Source: Planctomycetes bacterium TMED75 (GTDB lineage: Bacteria > Planctomycetota > Phycisphaerae > Phycisphaerales > SM1A02). Taken from it: 38,936 nucleotides of DNA. Positions 32,074 to 38,936 of the stretch are shown piece by piece (position 1 is the stretch's first letter; every line of letters begins with the position of its first letter). The stretch is from the NCBI GenBank assembly GCA_002171655.1, contig NHEC01000034.1:1-38936 (forward strand). The letters are read 5' to 3'. The position numbers and the translations under genes were made by a program. The notes under the pieces are model-generated. The model was not told the DNA's origin and made no database searches. It worked only from the letters and a program-made list of their open reading frames with translations.

Positions 32074-33446
32074 CCGAGTTCGAAGGCGAACGTCGCGCTC
32101 AGATCTTCGAACATGAATCGATACCCAAGTTCGTTCAGCCGGGCAGGTTCGGCGAAGACGCCTTCAATCAATGCTTCCTGAGCCATCTCACCGAAAGCAG
32201 CCCGTGCCATAAAGCCAGGAAGAGGCAGGAGCGTGGGGCGACGTACCACTGATCCAAGCACCCGCATGAACTCTCGATTGCTCACCGGGTTGGGCGAAAC
32301 ACAGTTGATTGGGCCCTGATATCGATCATCAACGATCGCATGCAGGATGACACCGACCAGATCATCCAGAGCAATCCAACTCATTCCCTGCCGACCGGTA
32401 CCGATGGGTCCACCGAGTCCAAGCGATACGGGGACCCGCAGCTTTGCAAGTGCTCCCCCACCCCAAGCAAGGACCACCCCGATTCGAAGATTGACCACTC
32501 TGCTGCCAGCATCAGATGCGGGCTGACAGGCCTTTTCCCATAGTTTGCAGGTTCGAGGGAGAAAACCATCTCCGGGCTCCGCCTCTTCTGTACATCGATC
32601 GGAAGGACGATTGCCGTAATAACCAACGGCTGAAGCCGAAATAAATGCTGGCTTGTCTCCAGGAAGCGAAGCAATGGACCGGGCCAGGAGCTCCGTGGAC
32701 TCAACCCGACTGCGTTCAATCAATTGCTTGCGCGCATCCGACCACCGCTTGTCTGCAATCCCGGCGCCGGACAGATTGACCACCGCATCGACGCCCTCAA
32801 AGGCCGCCAGATCGATTTCACCCGCTGCCGGATCCCAGGTAAATTCACCTTGAGCCGGATCCGCAGCACGTCGAACCAAACGGCGTACCGTACAGCCAGC
32901 AACCTCAAGTAATTCACGTAGGGATGTTCCCACCAACCCAGACCCACCAGTGACGAGTACCGTGCGAGGAACCCACCCGGTGTCTCGAAGAAGCGTGACA
33001 TCGTTGCGAGTTCTCCGATGACGCCAGAGGAACATCTTGACAAGCTGCTTCTCGGCAATTCGCCCCGCAACAAAAGACAGGGGAGGCGGCTCCCGAAACT
33101 CGTAGGTCAATGCATCCTGGATCCTGGAAGAGGCATCATCATCTCCAGGAAGCATGCTGTGCTCATGTGCCCAGCTGCGCATGGGGCCGGAGACCTGCAC
33201 ATCAGTGAAGCATCTCCCCGATTGGACGCCTTCGATACGAGAAACCCATTCCTTGCGACGAAATGGGGGCACCGGTACTTCTAATCGAACGATGGCACCA
33301 TTGACAAGCTCAGGTGGACATTCAAGCACCCTCGCTCCAGACCAAGGTGGCAAAAGCCTCCTCAGGGCAGATGACTGGAAGTGCCACCGAACGAGGTCCT
33401 CGAGAGAGGCAGAGATCAGGCTGGATTTCGTGAAGACAGGCATCAT
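32061..33446 (-). CDS. TIGR01777-type NAD-dependent epimerase with SRPBCC domain
   Basis: A 461-aa fusion. Residues about 1-155 are an SRPBCC/START-like domain (FTKSSLISASLEDLVRWHFQ, then FTDVQVSGPMRSWAHEH). Residues about 160-461 are an SDR epimerase of the YfcH/SulA group: VLVTGGSGLVGTSLRELLE, FEGVDAVVNLSGAGIADKRW, SAVGYYGNRPSD with the catalytic Tyr, and AFGEMAQEALIEGVFAEPAR. The fused form is common in bacteria. The substrate is unknown. The gene is divergent from the SIS isomerase by 53 bases. Confidence 0.88.
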   Translation of the reverse strand: MMPVFTKSSLISASLEDLVRWHFQSSALRRLLPPWSGARVLECPPELVNGAIVRLEVPVPPFRRKEWVSRIEGVQSGRCFTDVQVSGPMRSWAHEHSMLPGDDDASSRIQDALTYEFREPPPLSFVAGRIAEKQLVKMFLWRHRRTRNDVTLLRDTGWVPRTVLVTGGSGLVGTSLRELLEVAGCTVRRLVRRAADPAQGEFTWDPAAGEIDLAAFEGVDAVVNLSGAGIADKRWSDARKQLIERSRVESTELLARSIASLPGDKPAFISASAVGYYGNRPSDRCTEEAEPGDGFLPRTCKLWEKACQPASDAGSRVVNLRIGVVLAWGGGALAKLRVPVSLGLGGPIGTGRQGMSWIALDDLVGVILHAIVDDRYQGPINCVSPNPVSNREFMRVLGSVVRRPTLLPLPGFMARAAFGEMAQEALIEGVFAEPARLNELGYRFMFEDLSATFAFELGQLS

Positions 33447-33499
33447 CTAAGACTAACATGTAGAGCCTTCGAGGGCAGGCGGCGCTACACTTGAGAGAC

Positions 33500-34096
33500 A
33501 TGAGCAGACCTCCCCATACATCCAGCACCACTCAGTTTCTGGAGACCATCAGGTCCAGACTTGCCATGTCGCACTCTGCAATCAAGAAGACTCAAGACCA
33601 GGCCGAATCCATTGCGCACATTGCTGAAGTCATTGCTGGAACTTTCGCCAATGATGGCCAGCTTCTCACTTGTGGAAACGGAGGCTCTGCTGCGGAAGCC
33701 CTTCATTTCTCGGAAGAGTTGATCGGGCGATTCAAACACGATCGACCACCACTTCGTTCGATTTGCCTCAATTCCGACCCAACCGTGATGACTTGCATCG
33801 CCAACGATTACGGCTACCAGGAAGTTTTCGCTCGCCAGTGCAGAGGGCTCGGAAGGACTGGAGACTCCCTGGCGGTGTTCAGCACCTCCGGCAACAGTGA
33901 GAACATCATCCTCGCACTCAAAACTGCAGCGGAACTTGAAATCAATACGATTGGGTTCCTGGGTGGCGACGGCGGCGTCGCTGCCTCGCTTTGCTCGACC
34001 CTGTTTCTGGCCCCCGGAGGTGATTCTGCCTCGATCCAGGAAAGTCATCAAGCGGCACTCCACGCCATATGCAACTGCTTTGAGCCAACACTGTAG
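33500..34096 (+). CDS. SIS-domain isomerase, GmhA/DiaA-like
   Basis: A 198-aa protein of the sedoheptulose-7-phosphate isomerase group: LLTCGNGGSAAEALHFSEEL, SLAVFSTSGNSENIILALK, and SIQESHQAALHAICN, which keeps the Gln and His that act in GmhA catalysis. GmhA makes D-glycero-D-manno-heptose 7-phosphate for LPS core synthesis; DiaA is a related DnaA-binding protein. No other heptose gene is in the window, so the pathway is inferred only. An upstream TTG at 33491 is possible; the ATG at 33500 is taken. The next gene, coding for a membrane thioredoxin-like protein, starts eight bases after the stop. Confidence 0.8.
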   Translation: MSRPPHTSSTTQFLETIRSRLAMSHSAIKKTQDQAESIAHIAEVIAGTFANDGQLLTCGNGGSAAEALHFSEELIGRFKHDRPPLRSICLNSDPTVMTCIANDYGYQEVFARQCRGLGRTGDSLAVFSTSGNSENIILALKTAAELEINTIGFLGGDGGVAASLCSTLFLAPGGDSASIQESHQAALHAICNCFEPTL

Positions 34097-34104
34097 GAAG
34101 ATCA

Positions 34105-35214
34105 ATGGCCGACCCCACCCCCACTGAATCCTCTCCAAGCCCAACTTCCTCATCCGCCAGCAGCATGATTGGCTGGATCACCTGCCGGATAGTGGTTCCA
34201 TTGTGGGTGCTGACCGGGGCCATCTTCAAACTGAATGAACTCGATTGGAAACTGCTTCCACCTCCTGTGCGATCAACTTGCGAGTGGATTGGCTCGGGGC
34301 TTGGCCAGGATCCGGACCTCTGGCTTGGCTTCAGCATGAGATTCCTCATTGGCACCGAACTGCTGCTGGTCGGTCTCATGTTCGCGAGCACCCGGCTTGC
34401 CCGCCCCCTCGCTGCAGCGGTGCTGACCTTGTTCGTTGTGATTCTCATCACCGTGCTTGCCCAAGGGTATGACAGCGCGAAGGGACTCCAGAGCCTGATC
34501 GGCGGGGACTGCGGCTGCTTTGGAAGCGCCGGTCCCCCAGCGAGCGTGATGCTGCTCATCGATGCGTGCCTCCTGGGCTGCGTCCTCTTCTTCAAGCCGC
34601 GAGCCGGGTACGGCCACGGCCCCGGATACCTGATCGGAGCCTTCATCATTTCCGCGGTGATTGGATATGCCGTGGCCTTTGCGATCCCTGAAAAGACAAT
34701 CCAGAACACGTCTCAGGGAGAGGCCAACCCGGTACAGACAGGCGCCACTCAGTCGGCAAACACACCCCAGGTTGATGAGAATGGCTGGGTGCTGCCACCC
34801 GCCACTTTGAAACCAAACTACTACCCTCGTTTTAACAATTGGTTAGGGGAAAGATTGCAAGACCAAGAAGTGGCGCAGCTGCTTCCACGACCGATTCCAC
34901 TTGATCTCGATCAGGGCGAGAAGCTTCTCGTCTTTTACCGGGGTGACTGCGACCATTGTCAGGAACTCTTCCTCACCCACTTCTCGGATCTGGAACTCCC
35001 CATCCCAACCCTTGCGATTGATGTGATGGACTACGCCCCGGAAGGTCTCCTCGAGTTCTACTGCGATGGATGTGCCACGGCGGAACTTCCATCCGGACCC
35101 AGCTATCTGATTCAAACACCCGTCGTCGTCCGGCTCAAGGACGGAGTGGTCACCTGCATCGCTGACGGTTCAGGGTCTGACGAAGACGCCGAGCAATGCA
35201 TTTACGGCCCCTAG
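34105..35214 (+). CDS. MauE/DoxX-like membrane protein with thioredoxin-like C-terminus, copy 1
   Basis: A 369-aa protein in two parts. Residues about 20-195 are a helical membrane domain of MauE/DoxX type with GGDCGCFGS (Cys136, Cys138) in a loop, as in MauE. Residues about 225-369 are soluble, probably periplasmic, with a thioredoxin-like strand and CxxC: KLLVFYRGDCDHCQELFL (Cys282, Cys285). A second CDGC (Cys320, Cys323) and the pair Cys351/Cys365 follow. The layout suggests transfer of disulfide or reducing power across the membrane. A polar linker rich in Gln, Asn and Thr separates the parts. It is in line with the SIS isomerase gene upstream and with its own paralog downstream, 27 bases on. 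Confidence 0.68.
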   Translation: MADPTPTESSPSPTSSSASSMIGWITCRIVVPLWVLTGAIFKLNELDWKLLPPPVRSTCEWIGSGLGQDPDLWLGFSMRFLIGTELLLVGLMFASTRLARPLAAAVLTLFVVILITVLAQGYDSAKGLQSLIGGDCGCFGSAGPPASVMLLIDACLLGCVLFFKPRAGYGHGPGYLIGAFIISAVIGYAVAFAIPEKTIQNTSQGEANPVQTGATQSANTPQVDENGWVLPPATLKPNYYPRFNNWLGERLQDQEVAQLLPRPIPLDLDQGEKLLVFYRGDCDHCQELFLTHFSDLELPIPTLAIDVMDYAPEGLLEFYCDGCATAELPSGPSYLIQTPVVVRLKDGVVTCIADGSGSDEDAEQCIYGP

Positions 35215-35241
35215 ACTGACTAGCCAACTGGAGATCGGGTG

Positions 35242-36180
35242 ATGTCACTTCGATTGATTGCAGGCAGGATCCTCTGCCCACTACTGCTTCTCTTTCTGGT
35301 CGTCACGCAGCTTGCCATCGGCGGCAATGCCTTACCAACCTGGTTGGCGGTGATCGCACAGAGGATGAATCAGGATCCGCTGACGTACCTGCGAATTCTG
35401 ATCATGTTGGAATCTGCCGCAGCGTTCAGCATTCTGTTCTTCACGACCAACCGTAAGTACGTGCTGAGCCAGACCGCATTGATTCTGGTGGCATTCGTAT
35501 CACTCGCCGAGTGCGCTGCGGCCGTGCGAAGTCGAGAACTTTCGGACGTCGTGATTGCGGCCATCTTCCTGGCAATCGCACTCGCACTCGAATTCATCCT
35601 GCTGAAGCCTGATCCATCCCGACAGAACCGAATCACCCGGAAGGGATCCAGAGCACCCCTCAAAGCGGTCGGTACGGTACTGATCATTCTCATGGTCGGT
35701 ATTGCGGCCAACGCATCGATTGCGCCACGAACGCTTTCGGAGGGAGCCATTGCTCAACGCGAGGTGCCCAGTGGAGGCGGTGCCCGGGCCATCGAAATGA
35801 CACCGACCAACTGGATCGGCCGTTCTATTCGGGAAACTCCAATCGCCCAATTCGTACCCGATGTGATCGACATTCTCGGCGAGGACGGCATCCTGGTGCT
35901 CTACAACCCCCGCTGCGGAACCTGCCACGATCTGTTCGAACTCTACTTCAGTGCGGAGGAGGTAGAACTCCCGATCGTGGCGTTGGAGGTCCCCCCTGCC
36001 GACAATGCCCTGTTACTCGAGAGCGAATACGCCGATCAAGTGAACTGCCCAAGCTGTGAATTCATGAAGCTCCCTGGAGGACCCATGTGGCTGGTCGGAG
36101 TTCCGTATGTGATTCGAGTCGTGGACGAGACCATCACCTGCGTGGGCAAGGATGGACCAGAAGATTGCCTTGAAGGCTGA
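35242..36180 (+). CDS. MauE-like membrane protein with thioredoxin-like C-terminus, copy 2
   Basis: A 312-aa paralog of the preceding gene. The membrane domain (ILCPLLLLFLVVTQLAIGG, then helices to about residue 160) lacks the CGCFG loop. The soluble domain has ILVLYNPRCGTCHDLFELYF with CGTC (about 225-228), CPSC (about 269-272), and Cys in ITCVGKDGPEDC, so all six Cys of copy 1 are kept in order. GGPMWLVGVPYVIRV matches GPSYLIQTPVVVRL of copy 1. The ATG at 35242 has GGAG eight bases upstream; a GTG one codon earlier is less likely. It is convergent with tilS, 17 bases away. Confidence 0.66.
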   Translation: MSLRLIAGRILCPLLLLFLVVTQLAIGGNALPTWLAVIAQRMNQDPLTYLRILIMLESAAAFSILFFTTNRKYVLSQTALILVAFVSLAECAAAVRSRELSDVVIAAIFLAIALALEFILLKPDPSRQNRITRKGSRAPLKAVGTVLIILMVGIAANASIAPRTLSEGAIAQREVPSGGGARAIEMTPTNWIGRSIRETPIAQFVPDVIDILGEDGILVLYNPRCGTCHDLFELYFSAEEVELPIVALEVPPADNALLLESEYADQVNCPSCEFMKLPGGPMWLVGVPYVIRVVDETITCVGKDGPEDCLEG

Positions 36181-36197
36181 CGCCGTGGTATTGAAGA

Positions 36198-37259
36198 TCA
36201 GTCGGCCTGGCGAATCCTGACATCATCAGACTCCACCACGAGTTGAATGCGACCTTGGGCAAACTCGAATGTTCGGCGATGCCGGAGGTGATCGCACACC
36301 GCAAATGCAGCATCACTGAGCCGAACGGAAAACGCATTCTCTTCAGTGACGCTTGAAAGCTCAGCCCCCTTAGAAGCGACCGCCCTTCGCAGTGCAGCCA
36401 CCACTACTTCGTGATCGACTTCGCGAAAGGCAGCCCGGGTCCAATGCTCTGAGTCAGGGGGGCCAAAGCGTTCGAAAATCACCTGTTCCAAGGCGGAGGC
36501 TGCGGCGAAGAGTCGATCTGCGGCGGATGATGCACGAAATGATGCTCCTGGCCAACGCTTTTCAAGCAACGGGAGCACCTGCTGCCGGAGCATGCCTCGA
36601 GCGGTGGAGGTATCCAGATTTGTGGGATCCTCGATAACTCGAAGGGAGATTCGATCGCACAATGCGCGAAGGTCGAGCTGAGAGCAAGCGAGCAGAGGTC
36701 GAATCAATCGCTTCGTCTCCAAAGGACGCGTCCACCTGGGATGCGAAAGTCCGGACACCCCGCTCCCCCGACACAACGCGAGCAGCATGGTTTCAAAACG
36801 ATCTTCGGCATGGTGCGCTGTCGCAATGTATCCGCACCGGTGCTCCTGAGCGGCAGCAGACAATGATCGATACCGTGCGATACGGGCTTGCTCCGATAGA
36901 TTCCCAGCCGTCTCCGTCAGTTCCACTTTACGGACGTCGACCTCGATACCAAGGCGGCCACATACCTCCACGGCATGACCAGCCTCCTGGGCGGATTCAA
37001 TCCGAATCCCATGATCGACATGGACTGCAACGAGGTGGCTCAGCTGCGAATCACGCCTTTCCAGGATGGCTTGGAGAAGAACCAGCAGCGCGGTCGAATC
37101 GGCTCCACCGCTAAACCCCACGACGATTCGTGAGCCGGGAGCTACACCACAGTGGGAAGTCAACGCACGCTGCAGTCTTGCGGCAAGGGGGTCACGGCGA
37201 ACCAGAAGCTTTAATTCATCAATGCCTGCGGGCTCCGTCAGCTCGCCCGAAACACTCAA
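36198..37259 (-). CDS. tilS: tRNA(Ile)-lysidine synthetase
   Basis: A 353-aa N-type ATP pyrophosphatase that converts C34 of tRNA-Ile(CAU) to lysidine, which lets it read AUA. PP-loop VVGFSGGADSTALLVLL (SGGADS, residues 50-55), then VAVHVDHGIR and YIATAHHAEDRFETMLLALC with the conserved HHxxD pattern. The C-terminal domain is short, but the overall length is acceptable for the family. Its ATG overlaps the stop of the upstream exported protein as ATGA. Confidence 0.9.
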   Translation of the reverse strand: MSVSGELTEPAGIDELKLLVRRDPLAARLQRALTSHCGVAPGSRIVVGFSGGADSTALLVLLQAILERRDSQLSHLVAVHVDHGIRIESAQEAGHAVEVCGRLGIEVDVRKVELTETAGNLSEQARIARYRSLSAAAQEHRCGYIATAHHAEDRFETMLLALCRGSGVSGLSHPRWTRPLETKRLIRPLLACSQLDLRALCDRISLRVIEDPTNLDTSTARGMLRQQVLPLLEKRWPGASFRASSAADRLFAAASALEQVIFERFGPPDSEHWTRAAFREVDHEVVVAALRRAVASKGAELSSVTEENAFSVRLSDAAFAVCDHLRHRRTFEFAQGRIQLVVESDDVRIRQAD

Positions 37260-38758
37260 GGGCGAGGGTCCTTGCGAGGCCAGATACGCACGTTGGCCAC
37301 CAGAGTCCGTGTGTCGGGAATTTCAACACCCCATTGAATCTCACTGGATTGCCACAGAAAGTTGAACAGGAGAGCAAGCCCCACTCGGAAGGGCTCCACT
37401 CGATCCTCACTGGAAAACTCATGGGCAAGCGGGATCAACGACCGAACCATCCGCGCCGCATTCTCGGCATGAATATGCCCCGCATGAGCCGCCCGAACAC
37501 ACTGAAGCGAGCTCGAAGGACTGCTCAGCGCTTTCTGGACAGACGCGGAGAGCTGTGGACATGTGGCATACAGCTGCCAGTTGGAATCTCCCTTGGCCTG
37601 ACACCAGTTGATGCTTATCTGCCGGGAAAGAGAATTACCACCAAACACCGGTTCCATCAACGCTCGTGCGTAGACCGTTCGAGGTCCGTTCTCCGGAAGA
37701 TCCGAGAGTCTGGGTAAGTGCTGAAGTCCTGCCTTAACCCCAAGTCGGTTTCTGAGTGAATTAAGGGAAGCGAGCACCGAAACATCCTGACGAAGGCTGC
37801 TGGCTCCCGGCCCATCAGCCTCAATGGCTACCGCAATTGCGGGCACAGTAGCATCTGATTCCGCACCAGCGCGCCCCAGTACGATCAGACGCCGGGTCCA
37901 GCGCTCATCGGAACGCTCGGGCTGCATCATGTGCGGCAGAAGCTTCTCTACCAGATCAAACCCGGGGAGGAACCTGGTATCTGCGTGCTCAACGATCACC
38001 GCCACGGAATCGTCTCCAAGCCGTTCCATGATCTCAACGTCCAGCTTCCGATTACAGCATGGTGGGCTGAACGTATCCTGCTCAAACCAGCCCTCATAAT
38101 TGATATCCACGGATCCATCAGTGCGTGAAACACTCACACGCGAGACCCCCGTTTCCCCATGAGAAACGCCAAGCCCATCGGCATGACGGAAGGAAACCAC
38201 CAATGGCGCGGAGCTGATTTCATCTACCAATTCAGATGAACCGGACAGGGGATCGGAAATCGAATCCAGCGCAGCCTGCTTGAGCGCGCCTGGAGGCTCC
38301 GAAGCGAGTAACAACCCCCCATTGCATTCGGAGATTGAAATGCCAGAACTCACCAACATTCGATTGACTTGAAGGATGGGACGGAGGGCTGCAATCAGCT
38401 CTCTCGATTCTTGAGGACCGGAAGACAGCCAGGCAACCCATTCAATGTCATTGGGATCATCATCGCGAACCCGAACACCGAACACTCCGCGCCGCAGAAG
38501 CTTCTGAACTACGGAGAATTGCTTGAGGCGGCCATGAAAAGTGGGAATCTCATTCTGGTGAACCCCAAGGGTGATGGCCAGTGCGAATCCCAGCGCCTGC
38601 TCATCACCAAAGAAGTCCAAAAGCTCTGATGCACCCTGGTAGGAGATGACGCAATCACAGTCTTCCACGGGAAAGGACACCGTTGACGCAAGATCGTCTG
38701 ACGTCGCAGAATCGACGGAGGCGAGAACCAGCAGGAGAATCAGACAAAGATGATGCAC
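37256..38758 (-). CDS. Exported protein of unknown function coupled to tilS
   Basis: A 500-aa protein with signal peptide (MHHLCLILLLVLASVDSATS). No domain is recognised. It opens after the signal with SFPVEDCDCVISYQGASELL and holds several hydrophobic beta-like segments (SAPLVVSFRHADGL, SVAVIVEHADTRFLPGFDLV). The general plan, a secreted protein that starts with a compact alpha/beta motif and has long stretches with few Cys, recalls the two unknown paralogs at 25.4-29.2 kb, but I cannot align them. Its stop overlaps the tilS start by four bases, an odd pairing of an envelope protein with a tRNA-modifying enzyme. Confidence 0.75.
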   Translation of the reverse strand: MHHLCLILLLVLASVDSATSDDLASTVSFPVEDCDCVISYQGASELLDFFGDEQALGFALAITLGVHQNEIPTFHGRLKQFSVVQKLLRRGVFGVRVRDDDPNDIEWVAWLSSGPQESRELIAALRPILQVNRMLVSSGISISECNGGLLLASEPPGALKQAALDSISDPLSGSSELVDEISSAPLVVSFRHADGLGVSHGETGVSRVSVSRTDGSVDINYEGWFEQDTFSPPCCNRKLDVEIMERLGDDSVAVIVEHADTRFLPGFDLVEKLLPHMMQPERSDERWTRRLIVLGRAGAESDATVPAIAVAIEADGPGASSLRQDVSVLASLNSLRNRLGVKAGLQHLPRLSDLPENGPRTVYARALMEPVFGGNSLSRQISINWCQAKGDSNWQLYATCPQLSASVQKALSSPSSSLQCVRAAHAGHIHAENAARMVRSLIPLAHEFSSEDRVEPFRVGLALLFNFLWQSSEIQWGVEIPDTRTLVANVRIWPRKDPRP

Positions 38759-38812
38759 GAGAGGATCCCAGAGAACGCGGCCTGACCGAACCAGGAACCA
38801 AGGCGAAGAAGC

Positions 38813-38936
38813 TCAGGAATTGGGGAACGGAGCCGCAGCCTCGAGTATATCGACAGTCGTTGACGAACCCGGCTGCTGAATGGGCGAACCAAAGACATCG
38901 GATTCGCCGAGATACGATCCATTGCCTTCGATCCCG
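38813..38936 (-). CDS. 3' end of an unidentified gene (partial)
   Basis: The minus-strand frame entering from the window end at 38935 reads GIEGNGSYLGESDVFGSPIQ, then a Ser/Thr/Pro-rich stretch ending AAAPFPNS and a stop at 38813. At least 40 codons are present with no start. The sequence looks like a low-complexity protein C-terminus. It lies 54 bases upstream of the exported protein gene on the same strand. Identity cannot be told. Confidence 0.4.
   Translation of the reverse strand, partial: GIEGNGSYLGESDVFGSPIQQPGSSTTVDILEAAAPFPNS

Noticed and set aside
1-38936. CRISPR arrays, insertion sequences, prophage, integrase or att sites
   Set aside because: No regular direct repeats, transposase-like or integrase-like frames, or tRNA-end duplications were seen. 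The tRNA-Arg 3' end is not repeated elsewhere as far as I could see.

Overview
The window looks like chromosomal DNA of a planctomycete, most likely of class Phycisphaerae. The clearest lineage marks are a C-terminal dockerin-like tail of the form DLNMSGHVDGGDLASMLASW ending near WGECSN on an exported propeller protein, a complete Tad pilus locus with GMQT[AG]EY-type Flp pilins, and large exported proteins of unknown family. The placement is an inference from these features; no 16S rRNA gene is present. Genes are packed tightly. Many same-strand neighbours share ATGA or TGATG overlaps, and several convergent pairs overlap at their 3' ends.

Layout. 1-6.1 kb: class I photolyase, chorismate mutase/prephenate dehydrogenase (tyrA), a GT87-type membrane glycosyltransferase coupled to a glutaryl-CoA-dehydrogenase-like flavoenzyme, and a VTT/DedA-like membrane protein. 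6.1-7.0 kb: an exported ThuA-domain protein. 7.0-18.1 kb: the Tad/Flp pilus region. It has two small Flp pilins with related leaders, a gene-poor stretch, then an operon read leftwards: tadV, tadE, cpaB, cpaC secretin, tadA ATPase, tadB, tadC, a CpaD/OmpA-like lipoprotein and a TPR lipoprotein. A TadG-like protein is divergent. 18.1-21.7 kb: an exported nickel superoxide dismutase, an MBL-fold hydrolase coupled to a XylR-type sugar regulator, and a SMUG1 uracil-DNA glycosylase. 21.8-25.2 kb: the dockerin-tailed propeller protein, and a TetR regulator coupled to a soluble transhydrogenase (sthA).

25.3-29.5 kb holds the most informative structure. Two diverged paralogs of an unknown exported protein flank a scar that contains the 3' part of a mazG-like gene (minus strand) joined to the 3' part of an sthA gene (plus strand). 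The intact sthA lies to the left of the pair and the intact mazG to the right. This is the order expected from an old tandem duplication of an sthA-unknown-mazG block, followed by loss of most of the inner sthA and mazG copies.

29.6-38.9 kb: a small unknown protein, tRNA-Arg(CCG), a lipoprotein, an MFS transporter, a TIGR01777-type epimerase, a GmhA-like SIS isomerase followed by two tandem membrane proteins that each end in a thioredoxin-like, six-cysteine domain, then tilS coupled to an exported protein of unknown function, and the 3' end of a further gene.

The best candidates for undescribed biology are the duplicated unknown exported family beside sthA/mazG, the paired membrane/thioredoxin-like proteins, the exported Ni-SOD with a built-in signal peptide, and the stem-loop leader shared by the two flp genes. 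All family calls were made by reading motifs, without database searches.
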